From NCBI RefSeq assembly GCF_004331695.1, contig NZ_SJSL01000002.1:930001-994000 (forward strand): a stretch of 64,000 nucleotides of DNA, read 5' to 3'. The stretch comes from Pedobacter psychroterrae (GTDB lineage Bacteria; Bacteroidota; Bacteroidia; Sphingobacteriales; Sphingobacteriaceae). Below are positions 33,834-43,353 of the stretch, piece by piece; position 1 is the stretch's first letter; each line of letters begins with the position of its first letter. The notes beneath the pieces were generated by a model. That model did not search any database. It worked only from the letters and a program-made list of their open reading frames with translations, and had not been told where the DNA came from. The position numbers and the translations under genes were made by a program.

Positions 33834-35201
33834 ATGAACACTATTTCTAAACAATTACTAATTTGTCTTTTTGCATTTTTTGCAATCGGTTGCAAGAGCG
33901 CCACGATCACACTCGATCCCCGTCCAAGTGGGCTGACTAATAATGAAGCCGCAAAAACCTACTACGTTTCTGAGTTAACTGGCTCAGATACTAATATTGG
34001 CTTATCACTTACAACTCCATTTAAAACCATCGCAAAGGCTACAGACCTTACCAGTTCAGGAGACATCGTAATGATTATGAATGGCAATTATGTGTCTACA
34101 AACGGACCGTTGCTAAATATCTTAAAATCTGGCGAGGAGGGAAAATACATCACCTACAAAGCTTATCCCGGGCATACGCCTAAATTATTGGCCTCGGGAA
34201 ATGTATGGAATGCTGTTGTCGTGAATGCATCATATATCAGCATTGAAGATTTAGAACTTCAAGGGAACAATGCAAACCTTACTTTGGCTGATGCTCAAAA
34301 TTCTTATTTACAATCTAGGGCGGCTACTCCTGTTTTTAATGCGAACTGGAACACCAATGCGATTTCTATTGCAAGTGCAAAAAATGTACATCATGTTACC
34401 ATTAAAAATTGCAAAGTGCACGACTTCCCAGGTGGAGGTATAGGTGTTGGAGGAGCGGATTATGTAACGATTGAGGGCAATACGGTTTACAACAATTCCT
34501 GGTTCACCATGTATGCTACCAGTGGGATTAGCATATTAGGCCCTAAAGCAATTGATGCGGTCACCACATACAAGATGATTGTTCGGGGCAACATCTGTTA
34601 CAATAACAAAACACAAGTTAACTGGAGAACAGCTAGTGGTAATGATCGTTTATCTGATGGTAATGGGATTATTATAGATGCAAACAATGGTACTCAAGGG
34701 ACACCAGTTTATACAGGCAGAACGTTGGTTGAAAATAACGTTAGCTACTTCAACGGCGGCGGCGGTATACATGCTTTTCAAGCAGCAAGAGTAGATATAA
34801 TTAATAATACCGCTTACAATAACGGACAAATTGTTGGCTATCCCGAAATTGATGCGCAGAGCGGTACTGACGTTAAAATTTATAATAACATCATGTATGC
34901 ACGTACTACACTAGATCAAGTGAATGGCAAAGTTGGAACATGCAACTTAAATGATGCTTCGGCCGTATACGATTACAACATTTATTTTGGTCCGTCATTT
35001 AGAAATGGGACAAATGACAAAACCACTGATCCTAAATTTATGAATATGTCTACCAACCCATCGGTAGCAAATTTCTCTCTCCAAACCACTAGCCCCGCAA
35101 TAAATGCAGGAACTCAGTTACTTTTTGCGCTAAAAGACATTCTGGGTGTTGCTCGACCAAAAAGCAATGCAGTGGATTGTGGCGCATACGAAGTCAATTA
35201 G
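33834..35201 (+). CDS. Lipoprotein with right-handed parallel beta-helix
   Basis: This 455-residue protein has a lipoprotein signal (AFFAIGCKS, Cys20). YYVSELTGSDTNIGLSLTTP, with DIVMIMNGNY after it, is the classical start of beta-helix carbohydrate-active proteins (DUF1565-like). Repeated N-N-x-x-Y-N-N turns follow. Candidate activities include a polysaccharide lyase, an epimerase or a GH120-type beta-xylosidase; the last would suit a xylan locus whose GH3 has decayed. No catalytic residues could be assigned. It is preceded by a TAACCAAATA box. Confidence 0.78.
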   Translation: MNTISKQLLICLFAFFAIGCKSATITLDPRPSGLTNNEAAKTYYVSELTGSDTNIGLSLTTPFKTIAKATDLTSSGDIVMIMNGNYVSTNGPLLNILKSGEEGKYITYKAYPGHTPKLLASGNVWNAVVVNASYISIEDLELQGNNANLTLADAQNSYLQSRAATPVFNANWNTNAISIASAKNVHHVTIKNCKVHDFPGGGIGVGGADYVTIEGNTVYNNSWFTMYATSGISILGPKAIDAVTTYKMIVRGNICYNNKTQVNWRTASGNDRLSDGNGIIIDANNGTQGTPVYTGRTLVENNVSYFNGGGGIHAFQAARVDIINNTAYNNGQIVGYPEIDAQSGTDVKIYNNIMYARTTLDQVNGKVGTCNLNDASAVYDYNIYFGPSFRNGTNDKTTDPKFMNMSTNPSVANFSLQTTSPAINAGTQLLFALKDILGVARPKSNAVDCGAYEVN

Positions 35202-35240
35202 TCCTATATCACTTAAAACTAGCCATTTAACCAAATAGAT

Positions 35241-35297
35241 ATGAACATGAATTTTACTAAAATGTTGACGCGCGAAGCAATTTATTTCTCAATTTAA
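35241..35297 (+). CDS. 18-codon leader ORF upstream of susC
   Basis: A tiny frame, MNMNFTKMLTREAIYFSI, begins 3 bp after a TTAACCAAATA box (35227-35237) and ends 17 bp before susC, which has its own TTAACCAAATA box joined to its ATG (35305-35315). It may be a translated leader peptide, or the residue of a deleted gene that left its start region. The duplication of the box is the only support. Confidence 0.3.
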   Translation: MNMNFTKMLTREAIYFSI

Positions 35298-35314
35298 GAC
35301 ACAATTAACCAAAT

Positions 35315-38300
35315 ATGAAATTAAAGCGAAACAAATTTTCAGCGGTCAATTCCGTAATGAGAATAATTTTCTTACTAATGTGCTTTTGCTTGCCTTGGGC
35401 AAATGGCCTTCTAGCAAAGGAGAACAATATCTCTTTCATAGCGAGTGTTCTAAAGGATAGGATCATCACCGGTACCGTAAAAGGGCCAGATGGTGTCGGT
35501 ATACCTGGAGCAGGTGTTATAGTAAAGGGCACTAATGTAAGTGTGATTACGGACAACAATGGCAAATTCTCTATAAAAGTAGTGGATAACAATGCGGTTC
35601 TTGTAGTCACCACTATCGGGTTCAAGCCTCAAGAAGTAATTGTGGGCAACTCACAGATTTTAAACATTAACCTACAAGAAAGTAGTAATGAGCTAAAAGA
35701 GGTAACGATTAATGTCGGCTACGGTACCCAGAAAAAAGTAACCAGCGTTGGCGCACAATCGTCTATATCGACCAAAGATCTTACGCAGTCGCCAGTTGCG
35801 AACATCAGTAACTCGTTGGCCGGTCGCTTGCCAGGACTCTTTGCTGTTCAAGCGAGTGGTGAACCGGGTGCGGATAATTCGCAGATCTTTATTCGTGGTG
35901 TATCTACCTTCACTGGAAGTACATCTCCGCTGGTGCTGGTAGACGGGATACAGGTAGACAATTTTAATAGTATTGACCCAAATGAGATTGAGGGGGTTAC
36001 CATACTTAAAGATGCTTCAACGACAGCCGTTTACGGCGTAAGGGGAGCAAATGGAGTTATTTTGGTAACTACAAAGAGAGGGAAAATAGGCACGCCTACC
36101 ATTAACTATACCTTCGAAAATGCATTCAATAGCTTTACTGCCACGCCCGAAAAGATGGGTAGCTTTGATTTTGCCAACTCATTTAATCAGGCATTAAAAA
36201 ATGATGCTTATGTGAGCAATAGTACGTATACTCCGCGTTATTCTGACAGTGATCTTGCAAAGTACAAATCTGGCGAAGACCCCGTTTTTTTCCCAAATAT
36301 TGACTGGTATGATTTGATGGTTAAAGATGTTTCCCAACAGCGCCGACACAACTTATCGGTAAGGGGTGGAACGGATAAGGTAAAATATGCTATTTCAGCG
36401 GGTTTATTTAATCAAGAAGGTTTGTTTGATGATGCTGGGGTAAAAGCAGATTACGACCCTCAAATACGCTACGGACGGTACAATTTCAGATCTAATTTAG
36501 ACTATACAATAAGTAAGCGTTTTCGCGCAGCATTAGACTTATCGAGTATCATCGAGAACAGGTCTGGAAATAATGCAAACACCAATTCCATTATGAATTT
36601 TTTAAATGGAGCAGCCCCAAACCTTTCTCCAGGTGTGGTTGATGGTAAGATTGTGTTATTTGAAGGATTCGGAAGTCCACTTACTACATTATATTCGGTA
36701 GGTTATAAAAATGACGTACGAAATTTGATTAACGGAAGTTTGCGTTTAGATCATGATCTGGATTTTATTACGAAAGGCCTAACCAGCCACGCATTAATAG
36801 CCTATCAAAATTCTAATCGAAAATTAAGTGAATATTCTAGAGTATTTGTGACTTACCGGGCAATAAAAAATCCTGATGGTACCATAGATTATCGTCAATT
36901 GGCCGACAATCAGCCCTTCAATTATAACCCTACCGATCCTGAACGAAACAGAAGAATTACGGGCGAGTTCGCGATAGATTATAAACGCACTTTTAACAGT
37001 CATACCGTTAGCGGTTTGCTGCTTTATAATCAAATAAAGTCTACAAACAGAGATTTCGCCTATTTAGTACCTAACTCTTATCAAAGTTATGTTAGTCGTT
37101 TAGATTACGATTACAAGGGTCGCTACCTTGCACAAATCAGTGCTTCTTATTATGGAACCGAAAACTTTGCTCCAAGCGAGCGGTTTGGTTTCTTTCCAGC
37201 CTATTCGATCGGGTGGGTGCCTAGCGAGGAGAAATTCTTTCCAAAGGGGGAACTAATTAATTTTCTAAAGATCCGGGGCTCTTACGGCGAGGTAGGAAAT
37301 GATCAGCTAAGTGCAAACTTTTTAAGAGATCCAAACAGTAGATTCTTATATCGCGATCCTGCGTTTACAAGAAGAGGCCCTTACACAGTTGATGGTAGCT
37401 ATCGATTTGGAGTATTTGGACAAAATTTAGCAAGTTATGAAGCCTTAAGAGAGGGAAGTGCTAGCAGTCCAAATTTAACCTGGGAAAGGGTAATCAAAAC
37501 CAATATTGGGGTGGATCTTGTTGGTCTAAACAACAAATTAACCGTTACGTTAGACGCATTTAACACCACAACTGATAATATTTTGGCAGTTCCCAGAACA
37601 GTCTCTGCCCTTACCGGGATTGGTGCTGCTGCCGAAAATTTAGGCAAAATGACTAACAAAGGGTTTGAAGTGGAGATGGGCTTTAGAAATAATATAAGAG
37701 ATTTCAATTACTTTATTAAGGGCAACTATTCATTTGCAAGAAACAAAATCATTTTTCAAGACGAACTGCCTCAAACTTTTGCCTATGCACAAAGAACAGG
37801 AAATATTGCAGGACAAAATTTTGGATTTATTGCTGAAGGATTTTTTAATACTTGGGAAGAAACAAATGATCAGAATAGGCCGCAATATACGTTTAGAGAT
37901 GGTAATAGGATACAGCCGGGCGATGTGAGATATCGCGACGTTAATGGCGATGGACTTATAAATAACGATGACTCTGTTCCCATCGGTTATTCTTCTACTG
38001 TTCCAGAAATTATTTTTGGGCTATCGGTTGGCGGTAGCTGGAGAGGTCTTGATTTCTCAGCACTGTTTCAAGGAGCAAGTCATTTCTCTGTACCGTATAC
38101 TAGACGGGCAAATCAGGCTTTCTTTGATGGTGATCCCTCTGCAGCCGCTAGCTACCTATCTGAAAGCTGGACTCAGGAAAGATACGAACAGGGGCTGCCA
38201 ATTAGTTTCCCTCGCTTTGGAGTGGGAAACGGTGCCAGAGGTTTTAATAACTATTTGGGCTCAACCTTATGGATTGCGAATGCTGAATACCTTCGCTTAA

Positions 38301-38518
38301 AAAACGTGGAAATTGGCTACACTTTAAAACCGTCGCTTTTGTCTAAAGTTGGGTTAAAAACTACCAGGATTTACCTCAATGCTAACAATTTGATTACATG
38401 GAGCCACATGCTAAAAGGCATCGATCCAGAAGCTGCTAACCTCACTAGCATAAATGGAAACTTTGAAGCTTACGGCTTAGTAAGAACTGTAAACTTGGGT
38501 ATAAATGTTAATTTTTAA
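35315..38518 (+). CDS. susC: SusC/RagA-family TonB-dependent transporter (first pair)
   Basis: This 1067-residue outer-membrane protein has a signal peptide, a CarboxypepD_reg-like domain (ITGTVKGPDGVGIPGAGVIV, about residues 49-68 onward), a plug domain (SNSLAGRLPGLFAVQ, then LVDGIQVDNFNSI) and a C-terminal beta-barrel ending LGINVNF. SusC proteins import oligosaccharides with energy from TonB. The susD partner follows by 12 bp. Given the GH10 and uronate genes, a decorated xylo-oligosaccharide is the probable cargo. Confidence 0.95.
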   Translation: MKLKRNKFSAVNSVMRIIFLLMCFCLPWANGLLAKENNISFIASVLKDRIITGTVKGPDGVGIPGAGVIVKGTNVSVITDNNGKFSIKVVDNNAVLVVTTIGFKPQEVIVGNSQILNINLQESSNELKEVTINVGYGTQKKVTSVGAQSSISTKDLTQSPVANISNSLAGRLPGLFAVQASGEPGADNSQIFIRGVSTFTGSTSPLVLVDGIQVDNFNSIDPNEIEGVTILKDASTTAVYGVRGANGVILVTTKRGKIGTPTINYTFENAFNSFTATPEKMGSFDFANSFNQALKNDAYVSNSTYTPRYSDSDLAKYKSGEDPVFFPNIDWYDLMVKDVSQQRRHNLSVRGGTDKVKYAISAGLFNQEGLFDDAGVKADYDPQIRYGRYNFRSNLDYTISKRFRAALDLSSIIENRSGNNANTNSIMNFLNGAAPNLSPGVVDGKIVLFEGFGSPLTTLYSVGYKNDVRNLINGSLRLDHDLDFITKGLTSHALIAYQNSNRKLSEYSRVFVTYRAIKNPDGTIDYRQLADNQPFNYNPTDPERNRRITGEFAIDYKRTFNSHTVSGLLLYNQIKSTNRDFAYLVPNSYQSYVSRLDYDYKGRYLAQISASYYGTENFAPSERFGFFPAYSIGWVPSEEKFFPKGELINFLKIRGSYGEVGNDQLSANFLRDPNSRFLYRDPAFTRRGPYTVDGSYRFGVFGQNLASYEALREGSASSPNLTWERVIKTNIGVDLVGLNNKLTVTLDAFNTTTDNILAVPRTVSALTGIGAAAENLGKMTNKGFEVEMGFRNNIRDFNYFIKGNYSFARNKIIFQDELPQTFAYAQRTGNIAGQNFGFIAEGFFNTWEETNDQNRPQYTFRDGNRIQPGDVRYRDVNGDGLINNDDSVPIGYSSTVPEIIFGLSVGGSWRGLDFSALFQGASHFSVPYTRRANQAFFDGDPSAAASYLSESWTQERYEQGLPISFPRFGVGNGARGFNNYLGSTLWIANAEYLRLKNVEIGYTLKPSLLSKVGLKTTRIYLNANNLITWSHMLKGIDPEAANLTSINGNFEAYGLVRTVNLGINVNF

Positions 38519-38530
38519 TCACAATAGATC

Positions 38531-40432
38531 ATGAAAAGAACTATTAAAATACTTATCACTACCGCTTGTTTAATCTGTTTGTTATTTCCGTCTTGTAAGA
38601 AAAATTTTTTGGATAAAGCACCTGGGGTTGATATTAATGAGGATGTAATTTTCTCTGCAAAAGTGCAAACTGAAAAGTATATAGCTGGGATGTATCAACT
38701 GGGCATGCCATCGATTTTTGCCATGCGACCAGCCGATATGGGACTGGGTACTAATGCCGTTGCATCTACGTTGGGAATTCTAAGTACCTATGTAAATTTA
38801 GCGGGCATTACCGACGAAGCAATCAACTCTCAAAGTAATGACGCTGCTCCATCGGCTTGGAATAATGGGGGCGTTACCAATGCGAACATTCTTCAAGAAG
38901 ATTTAAGGTACTATTTAAGATGGCAGGCCATTCGTACCGCCAATATCTTGTTAGAAAGAATAGACGAAGTTCCAGACGCAGATGTAACGTATAAAAATCA
39001 AGTTAAGGGAGAAGCACTTTTTTTTAGGGCGATCAATAATTTTGAAATGTTAAAGCGCTATGGAGGTTTTCCATTAGTGTTAAAACGTGTTACCTCGCTC
39101 GAGGAATCTAAGATTGAAAGAAGTACCTTCGAGACTTGTGTGAATTCTATCGTAAAAGATTGTGACGATGCGACTGCATTTTTGCCACTCGATCAGTCTG
39201 GAGCAACCAAAGGAAGGGCACAAAAAGGTGCTGCACTTGCTGTAAAGGCAAGGACATTATTATACGCAGCTAGTCCATTATTTAACACCGCAAGTCCGAT
39301 TTCAAGTTTCGGAAATGCTGCAGATGATAAATTAATATGTTATGGTAATTATAGCCTTAACCGGTGGAAACTAGCTGCTGATGCAGCAAAAGAAGTTTTG
39401 ATTTGGGCGCAGACTGCCGGATACTCATTAATAGACGATCCTGCAAAAAGAATCAATACTATCTCACCAACTGTGGTTAATTTAGTAGTTGGTAATTATC
39501 GCGACTCATGGGAAAGAAACGACAACAGCGAGATCATCATTGCCAATAAAACTTGGGGTAGTAAAAGTGCGGGTCAATTTCCACTACCCATGCTTTTGCC
39601 GAGATCAGAATTTGTTCCCAACTCGGGGGCAGGATGGAATGGACCATCGATTACGTTCAATTTTGTACGCAAATTCGAGAAGAGATCTACCGGGCTCCCT
39701 CAAGATTGGAACTACGCAGGAGGCAATGACCTGATGCAAAAATATGGTGAACTCGATCCACGTTTCGCGCAATCTGTAATATTTACCGGTGCTCGTATGC
39801 ACAAAGCTGTTGTACGCACACCTATTGGCGAGCATACGCCATCCAAGTCAGCGCTTAACTCTTGCCAAGGTGGCCATTGGAACCTAAAGTTTGTTAACGA
39901 CGGTATTGATGGCGGAACGGGTTTAGAAGTGAATTGCCCTATTCTTAGACTTAACGAAATGTATTTGGCCTATGCCGAAGCCATGAATGAGTTTGAAGGA
40001 CCTGGTAACGCAACCGCTCTTGATATTACGGGAGCGAATATTTTAACAGCACAACTACCTATTATTCCAAATTCAGCGCTAGACGCAGTTAACAAGATTC
40101 GGTTGCGTTCTGCAATGCCACCTATTAGCACCACAAGTACGGCTGATTTAAGAAAACGCATTCATAACGAATGGGACATTGAAATGTATATGGAAGACCA
40201 CCGACTGTGGAACTGCAGAAGATGGTTAGAAGCGGAGATTGATGGAAATTTAAAGGGAGCCGTGTGGGGGCTGGTAATCAATAAGTTAAATGATGTTACA
40301 CCTTATCCCACAGCGTTTAGCTATAGACCATTTGTGTTTATGACCCGTTCATTTCCAACGAGGCTTTATTTGCATCCGTTTGTTCTGACTGAGGTTCAAA
40401 AAGGAAATCTCAAGCAAAATCCAGGGTGGTAA
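38531..40432 (+). CDS. susD: SusD/RagB-family glycan-binding lipoprotein (first pair)
   Basis: This 633-residue protein has a lipoprotein signal (LLFPSCKKNFLD, Cys22) and the SusD layout: TPR-like helices, KGEALFFRAINNFEMLKRYGG (about residue 155), and the C-terminal RSFPTRLYLHPFV and KQNPGW ending. It sits on the cell surface as a lid for its SusC partner and binds the glycan. It is longer than the common 500-550 residues. Confidence 0.94.
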   Translation: MKRTIKILITTACLICLLFPSCKKNFLDKAPGVDINEDVIFSAKVQTEKYIAGMYQLGMPSIFAMRPADMGLGTNAVASTLGILSTYVNLAGITDEAINSQSNDAAPSAWNNGGVTNANILQEDLRYYLRWQAIRTANILLERIDEVPDADVTYKNQVKGEALFFRAINNFEMLKRYGGFPLVLKRVTSLEESKIERSTFETCVNSIVKDCDDATAFLPLDQSGATKGRAQKGAALAVKARTLLYAASPLFNTASPISSFGNAADDKLICYGNYSLNRWKLAADAAKEVLIWAQTAGYSLIDDPAKRINTISPTVVNLVVGNYRDSWERNDNSEIIIANKTWGSKSAGQFPLPMLLPRSEFVPNSGAGWNGPSITFNFVRKFEKRSTGLPQDWNYAGGNDLMQKYGELDPRFAQSVIFTGARMHKAVVRTPIGEHTPSKSALNSCQGGHWNLKFVNDGIDGGTGLEVNCPILRLNEMYLAYAEAMNEFEGPGNATALDITGANILTAQLPIIPNSALDAVNKIRLRSAMPPISTTSTADLRKRIHNEWDIEMYMEDHRLWNCRRWLEAEIDGNLKGAVWGLVINKLNDVTPYPTAFSYRPFVFMTRSFPTRLYLHPFVLTEVQKGNLKQNPGW

Positions 40433-40480
40433 TTAATCCTTAACTATTACATCTTCAATTATTACCTAAACAATTTGTAA

Positions 40481-43309
40481 ATGAAACTTAAGCCAACATT
40501 ATATATTTTATCTACCCTCGCATTGGTAACGGTTGCAAATCCGCTCATAGCGCAGCAGAAAGACACCGTTACCACTAAAACTGAAGTAATAAGTTTTAAA
40601 ACTGCCGCCAGACCCATTGGTTATGGTTTTCAACCAAAGAATTATACAACGGGAGCGATATCTTCCGTACATGGAGAAGAATTTAGAGATGCCTTTAATA
40701 TCAGAATAGGGAATGCGCTCCTAGGAAGGCTTCCTGGATTAACGATTAGACAGAACGGATTTGAACCTGGTGCAAGTAGTACTTCTCTAACGATTAGGGG
40801 GACCAATACCTATGGGTTTAGTAATGCTCCGCTGGTAATGTTAGACGGATTTATGTCGGACTTTGACCAGCTAGTGCCCGAAGAAATTGAGGATATCTCT
40901 ATTTTAAAAGATGCCAGTGCAACTGCGGTTTATGGATTACGAGCAGCAAATGGCGTGGTATTAGTCACCACGAAAATAGGTAAAATTCAACCCTTGGCTA
41001 TCAATTTTAGCACCCAATATGGTTTTCAAAATCCGGTGTCTACCCCGCGTTTTTTAGATTCATATAGTTATGCCTTTCTTTTAAACGAGGCCAGGCGAAA
41101 CGACGGCCTAGGCGAGTTATATACTAGCAGCGATCTCCAGACCTTTTCCAGTAAATCAGATCCTATCAATTTTGCAAACGTGGATTGGTACAATGAGGTG
41201 TTTAGGAATGCAGCCCCACAGTCAAATACAAACCTTAATTTTAAAGGGGGTACATCCATAGTTCGCTATTTTGCCTCCTTGAATGCACTGGTATCGGATG
41301 GCTTATATAAGAATTTTGGAGATGATAATGAAGAAAGTAGCAATTCTAAATACAGTCGCCTTAATTTCAGGTCCAATATCGATATTTCGCTAAACAAGAA
41401 CCTTTCGGCACAATTGAACTTAGGAGCAGGGGTCGAAGACAAAAAGAATCCAGGAGAATTAACGACCATCAATACGATAAATCTATTGGATCGGATCACG
41501 CCAAATTCTTTTCCAGTACGCTTGGCCAATGGTTCGTTGGCGGGAAATAACCTTTTAAGTAATCCGGTTGGTGATCTACTGAGTACCGGTTTTTCGACCT
41601 CCAATAGTACCACTTTGCAGGCATCCTTTAGGCTCAATCAAGTATTAGATATGATCACTCCGGGGTTGAAAGCAAGTGCCGCAATTTCCTTCAATAGTTT
41701 TTTTTCGGGCCTATCCAATAAAAGAAAAACCTATGCACGCTTCTCTACCGGAACTACTTCAACTCAATTCGGACAAAATACGAGCTTAGTGGGTACAGAA
41801 GGCGTACAGAGCCAATTGTCAAACAACGCTGTGCAAGCCTTATTAACGTATAATCGTGTTTTCGGCAAACACGATGTTTCTGCAATGACTGTTTTTAATT
41901 CTGATTATTTTCTCATTAATAAGGCTTATCCTGGAACAAACGCCGCCGGTAATGATATTCCCTATAAAACAAACGGCGTATCTACAAGAGTTACCTATGT
42001 AAATAACGAGAAGTATATTGTCGAATTTTCAGGCGCATATCAAGGAAGCAATGCTTTTGCCAAGGGCAAGCGTTATGGTTTTACTCCAGCAGGGTCTGTC
42101 GGCTGGATCATTTCTAAGGAAAATTTTTTAAAGGACAGTAAGGTTATCGAATTTTTAAAGCTAAGAGGTTCTTATGGTTTTGTGGGGAATGAAAATATAG
42201 GTGGATTAAGATTCGGATATGCACAAAGATATCCATTTGTTGATGGTTATATTTTTACCGGAACCTCGAAACTAGGTGCAATAACAGAAGGTCAAAGGGC
42301 AAATCCAAATCTTACTTGGGAAAAGGAAAAGAAATCGAATATTGGGTTTGAAATGAACTTTGCTAATGGCTTTGGGCTAGCCATGGACGTATTCCAAAAC
42401 AACAGGTTTGATATCTTGGATAGACCAAATACCACAATCCCAGCCATACTGGGCTACAATGGTTTACCAGAGACTAATTTAGGCAAAGTTAAAAACAAGG
42501 GACTAGAGGCGCTCTTGTCTTACCATAGCAACGAAGCAAAAAAACTGCGATTTAATTTTAACGCTCAAGCCTCTTATAACGAAAACGAAATCGTGTTTAA
42601 CGATGAGCTTACCCAAATAAATAAAGCAAGGATAACAACGGGTATGCCGATAGGGTATGGATTTGGATTGGAAGCAATTGGCTTCTTTACTGATGCGGAT
42701 GTGAATAATAATGCCATTGCCCGCCCAATTGGCTTGATCATCAAACCCGGTGATATCAAATACCGAGATATTGGTGGTCCTTTAGGCGTACCTGATGGTA
42801 TCATCGACGATAATGATAGTACGCCTATTGGTAACTATAATTTACCTGATTGGACATTCTCCTTACAAACAGGTGTGAGCTATAAAGCGGTAGATTTAAA
42901 TCTTATATTTCAAGGGGTAACTGGAATAAACTTAAATCTAAGTGGAAACAGGTATTATGCTTTTCAGAATAATGGTAAGGTCTCAGAAATCGCGCTAAAC
43001 AGATGGACACCAGAAACGGCTGCTACGGCAACCTATCCAAGGCTCTCTTCATCCGATAATACCAATAACTTCAATCGTTTTTCTTCTTTTTGGAGAAGAG
43101 ATGCTAGCTATATTAAATTGAGAAGTGCAGAAATCGGGTATACCATCCCGGCGAGTGCATTGAAAAAATTACGCTTGCAAAAAACCCGATTATTTATTAA
43201 TGGCACTAACTTATTCTCGTTAGATCATTTAGAAGAAGCAGACGTAGAGGCTTTAGGCGGTTATCCGGCTTTACGAACGGTTTCACTCGGACTTAACTTA
43301 CATTTTTAG
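40481..43309 (+). CDS. SusC/RagA-family TonB-dependent transporter (second pair), no CarboxypepD_reg domain
   Basis: This 942-residue outer-membrane protein has a signal peptide (about 1-24, ending LIAQQ) and goes almost directly into the plug (GNALLGRLPGLTIRQ, LVMLDGFMSDFDQL, ILKDASATAVYGLRAANG), then a barrel ending LGLNLHF. It lacks the N-terminal CarboxypepD_reg/DUF4480 domain of its neighbour and is about 125 residues shorter. It is followed by its own susD after 44 bp. Two unlike pairs in tandem suggest uptake of two glycan sizes or forms. Confidence 0.93.
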   Translation: MKLKPTLYILSTLALVTVANPLIAQQKDTVTTKTEVISFKTAARPIGYGFQPKNYTTGAISSVHGEEFRDAFNIRIGNALLGRLPGLTIRQNGFEPGASSTSLTIRGTNTYGFSNAPLVMLDGFMSDFDQLVPEEIEDISILKDASATAVYGLRAANGVVLVTTKIGKIQPLAINFSTQYGFQNPVSTPRFLDSYSYAFLLNEARRNDGLGELYTSSDLQTFSSKSDPINFANVDWYNEVFRNAAPQSNTNLNFKGGTSIVRYFASLNALVSDGLYKNFGDDNEESSNSKYSRLNFRSNIDISLNKNLSAQLNLGAGVEDKKNPGELTTINTINLLDRITPNSFPVRLANGSLAGNNLLSNPVGDLLSTGFSTSNSTTLQASFRLNQVLDMITPGLKASAAISFNSFFSGLSNKRKTYARFSTGTTSTQFGQNTSLVGTEGVQSQLSNNAVQALLTYNRVFGKHDVSAMTVFNSDYFLINKAYPGTNAAGNDIPYKTNGVSTRVTYVNNEKYIVEFSGAYQGSNAFAKGKRYGFTPAGSVGWIISKENFLKDSKVIEFLKLRGSYGFVGNENIGGLRFGYAQRYPFVDGYIFTGTSKLGAITEGQRANPNLTWEKEKKSNIGFEMNFANGFGLAMDVFQNNRFDILDRPNTTIPAILGYNGLPETNLGKVKNKGLEALLSYHSNEAKKLRFNFNAQASYNENEIVFNDELTQINKARITTGMPIGYGFGLEAIGFFTDADVNNNAIARPIGLIIKPGDIKYRDIGGPLGVPDGIIDDNDSTPIGNYNLPDWTFSLQTGVSYKAVDLNLIFQGVTGINLNLSGNRYYAFQNNGKVSEIALNRWTPETAATATYPRLSSSDNTNNFNRFSSFWRRDASYIKLRSAEIGYTIPASALKKLRLQKTRLFINGTNLFSLDHLEEADVEALGGYPALRTVSLGLNLHF

Positions 43310-43353
43310 TTAACTGGATCACTGAACATATACTATTATTAAAAAATACGATA

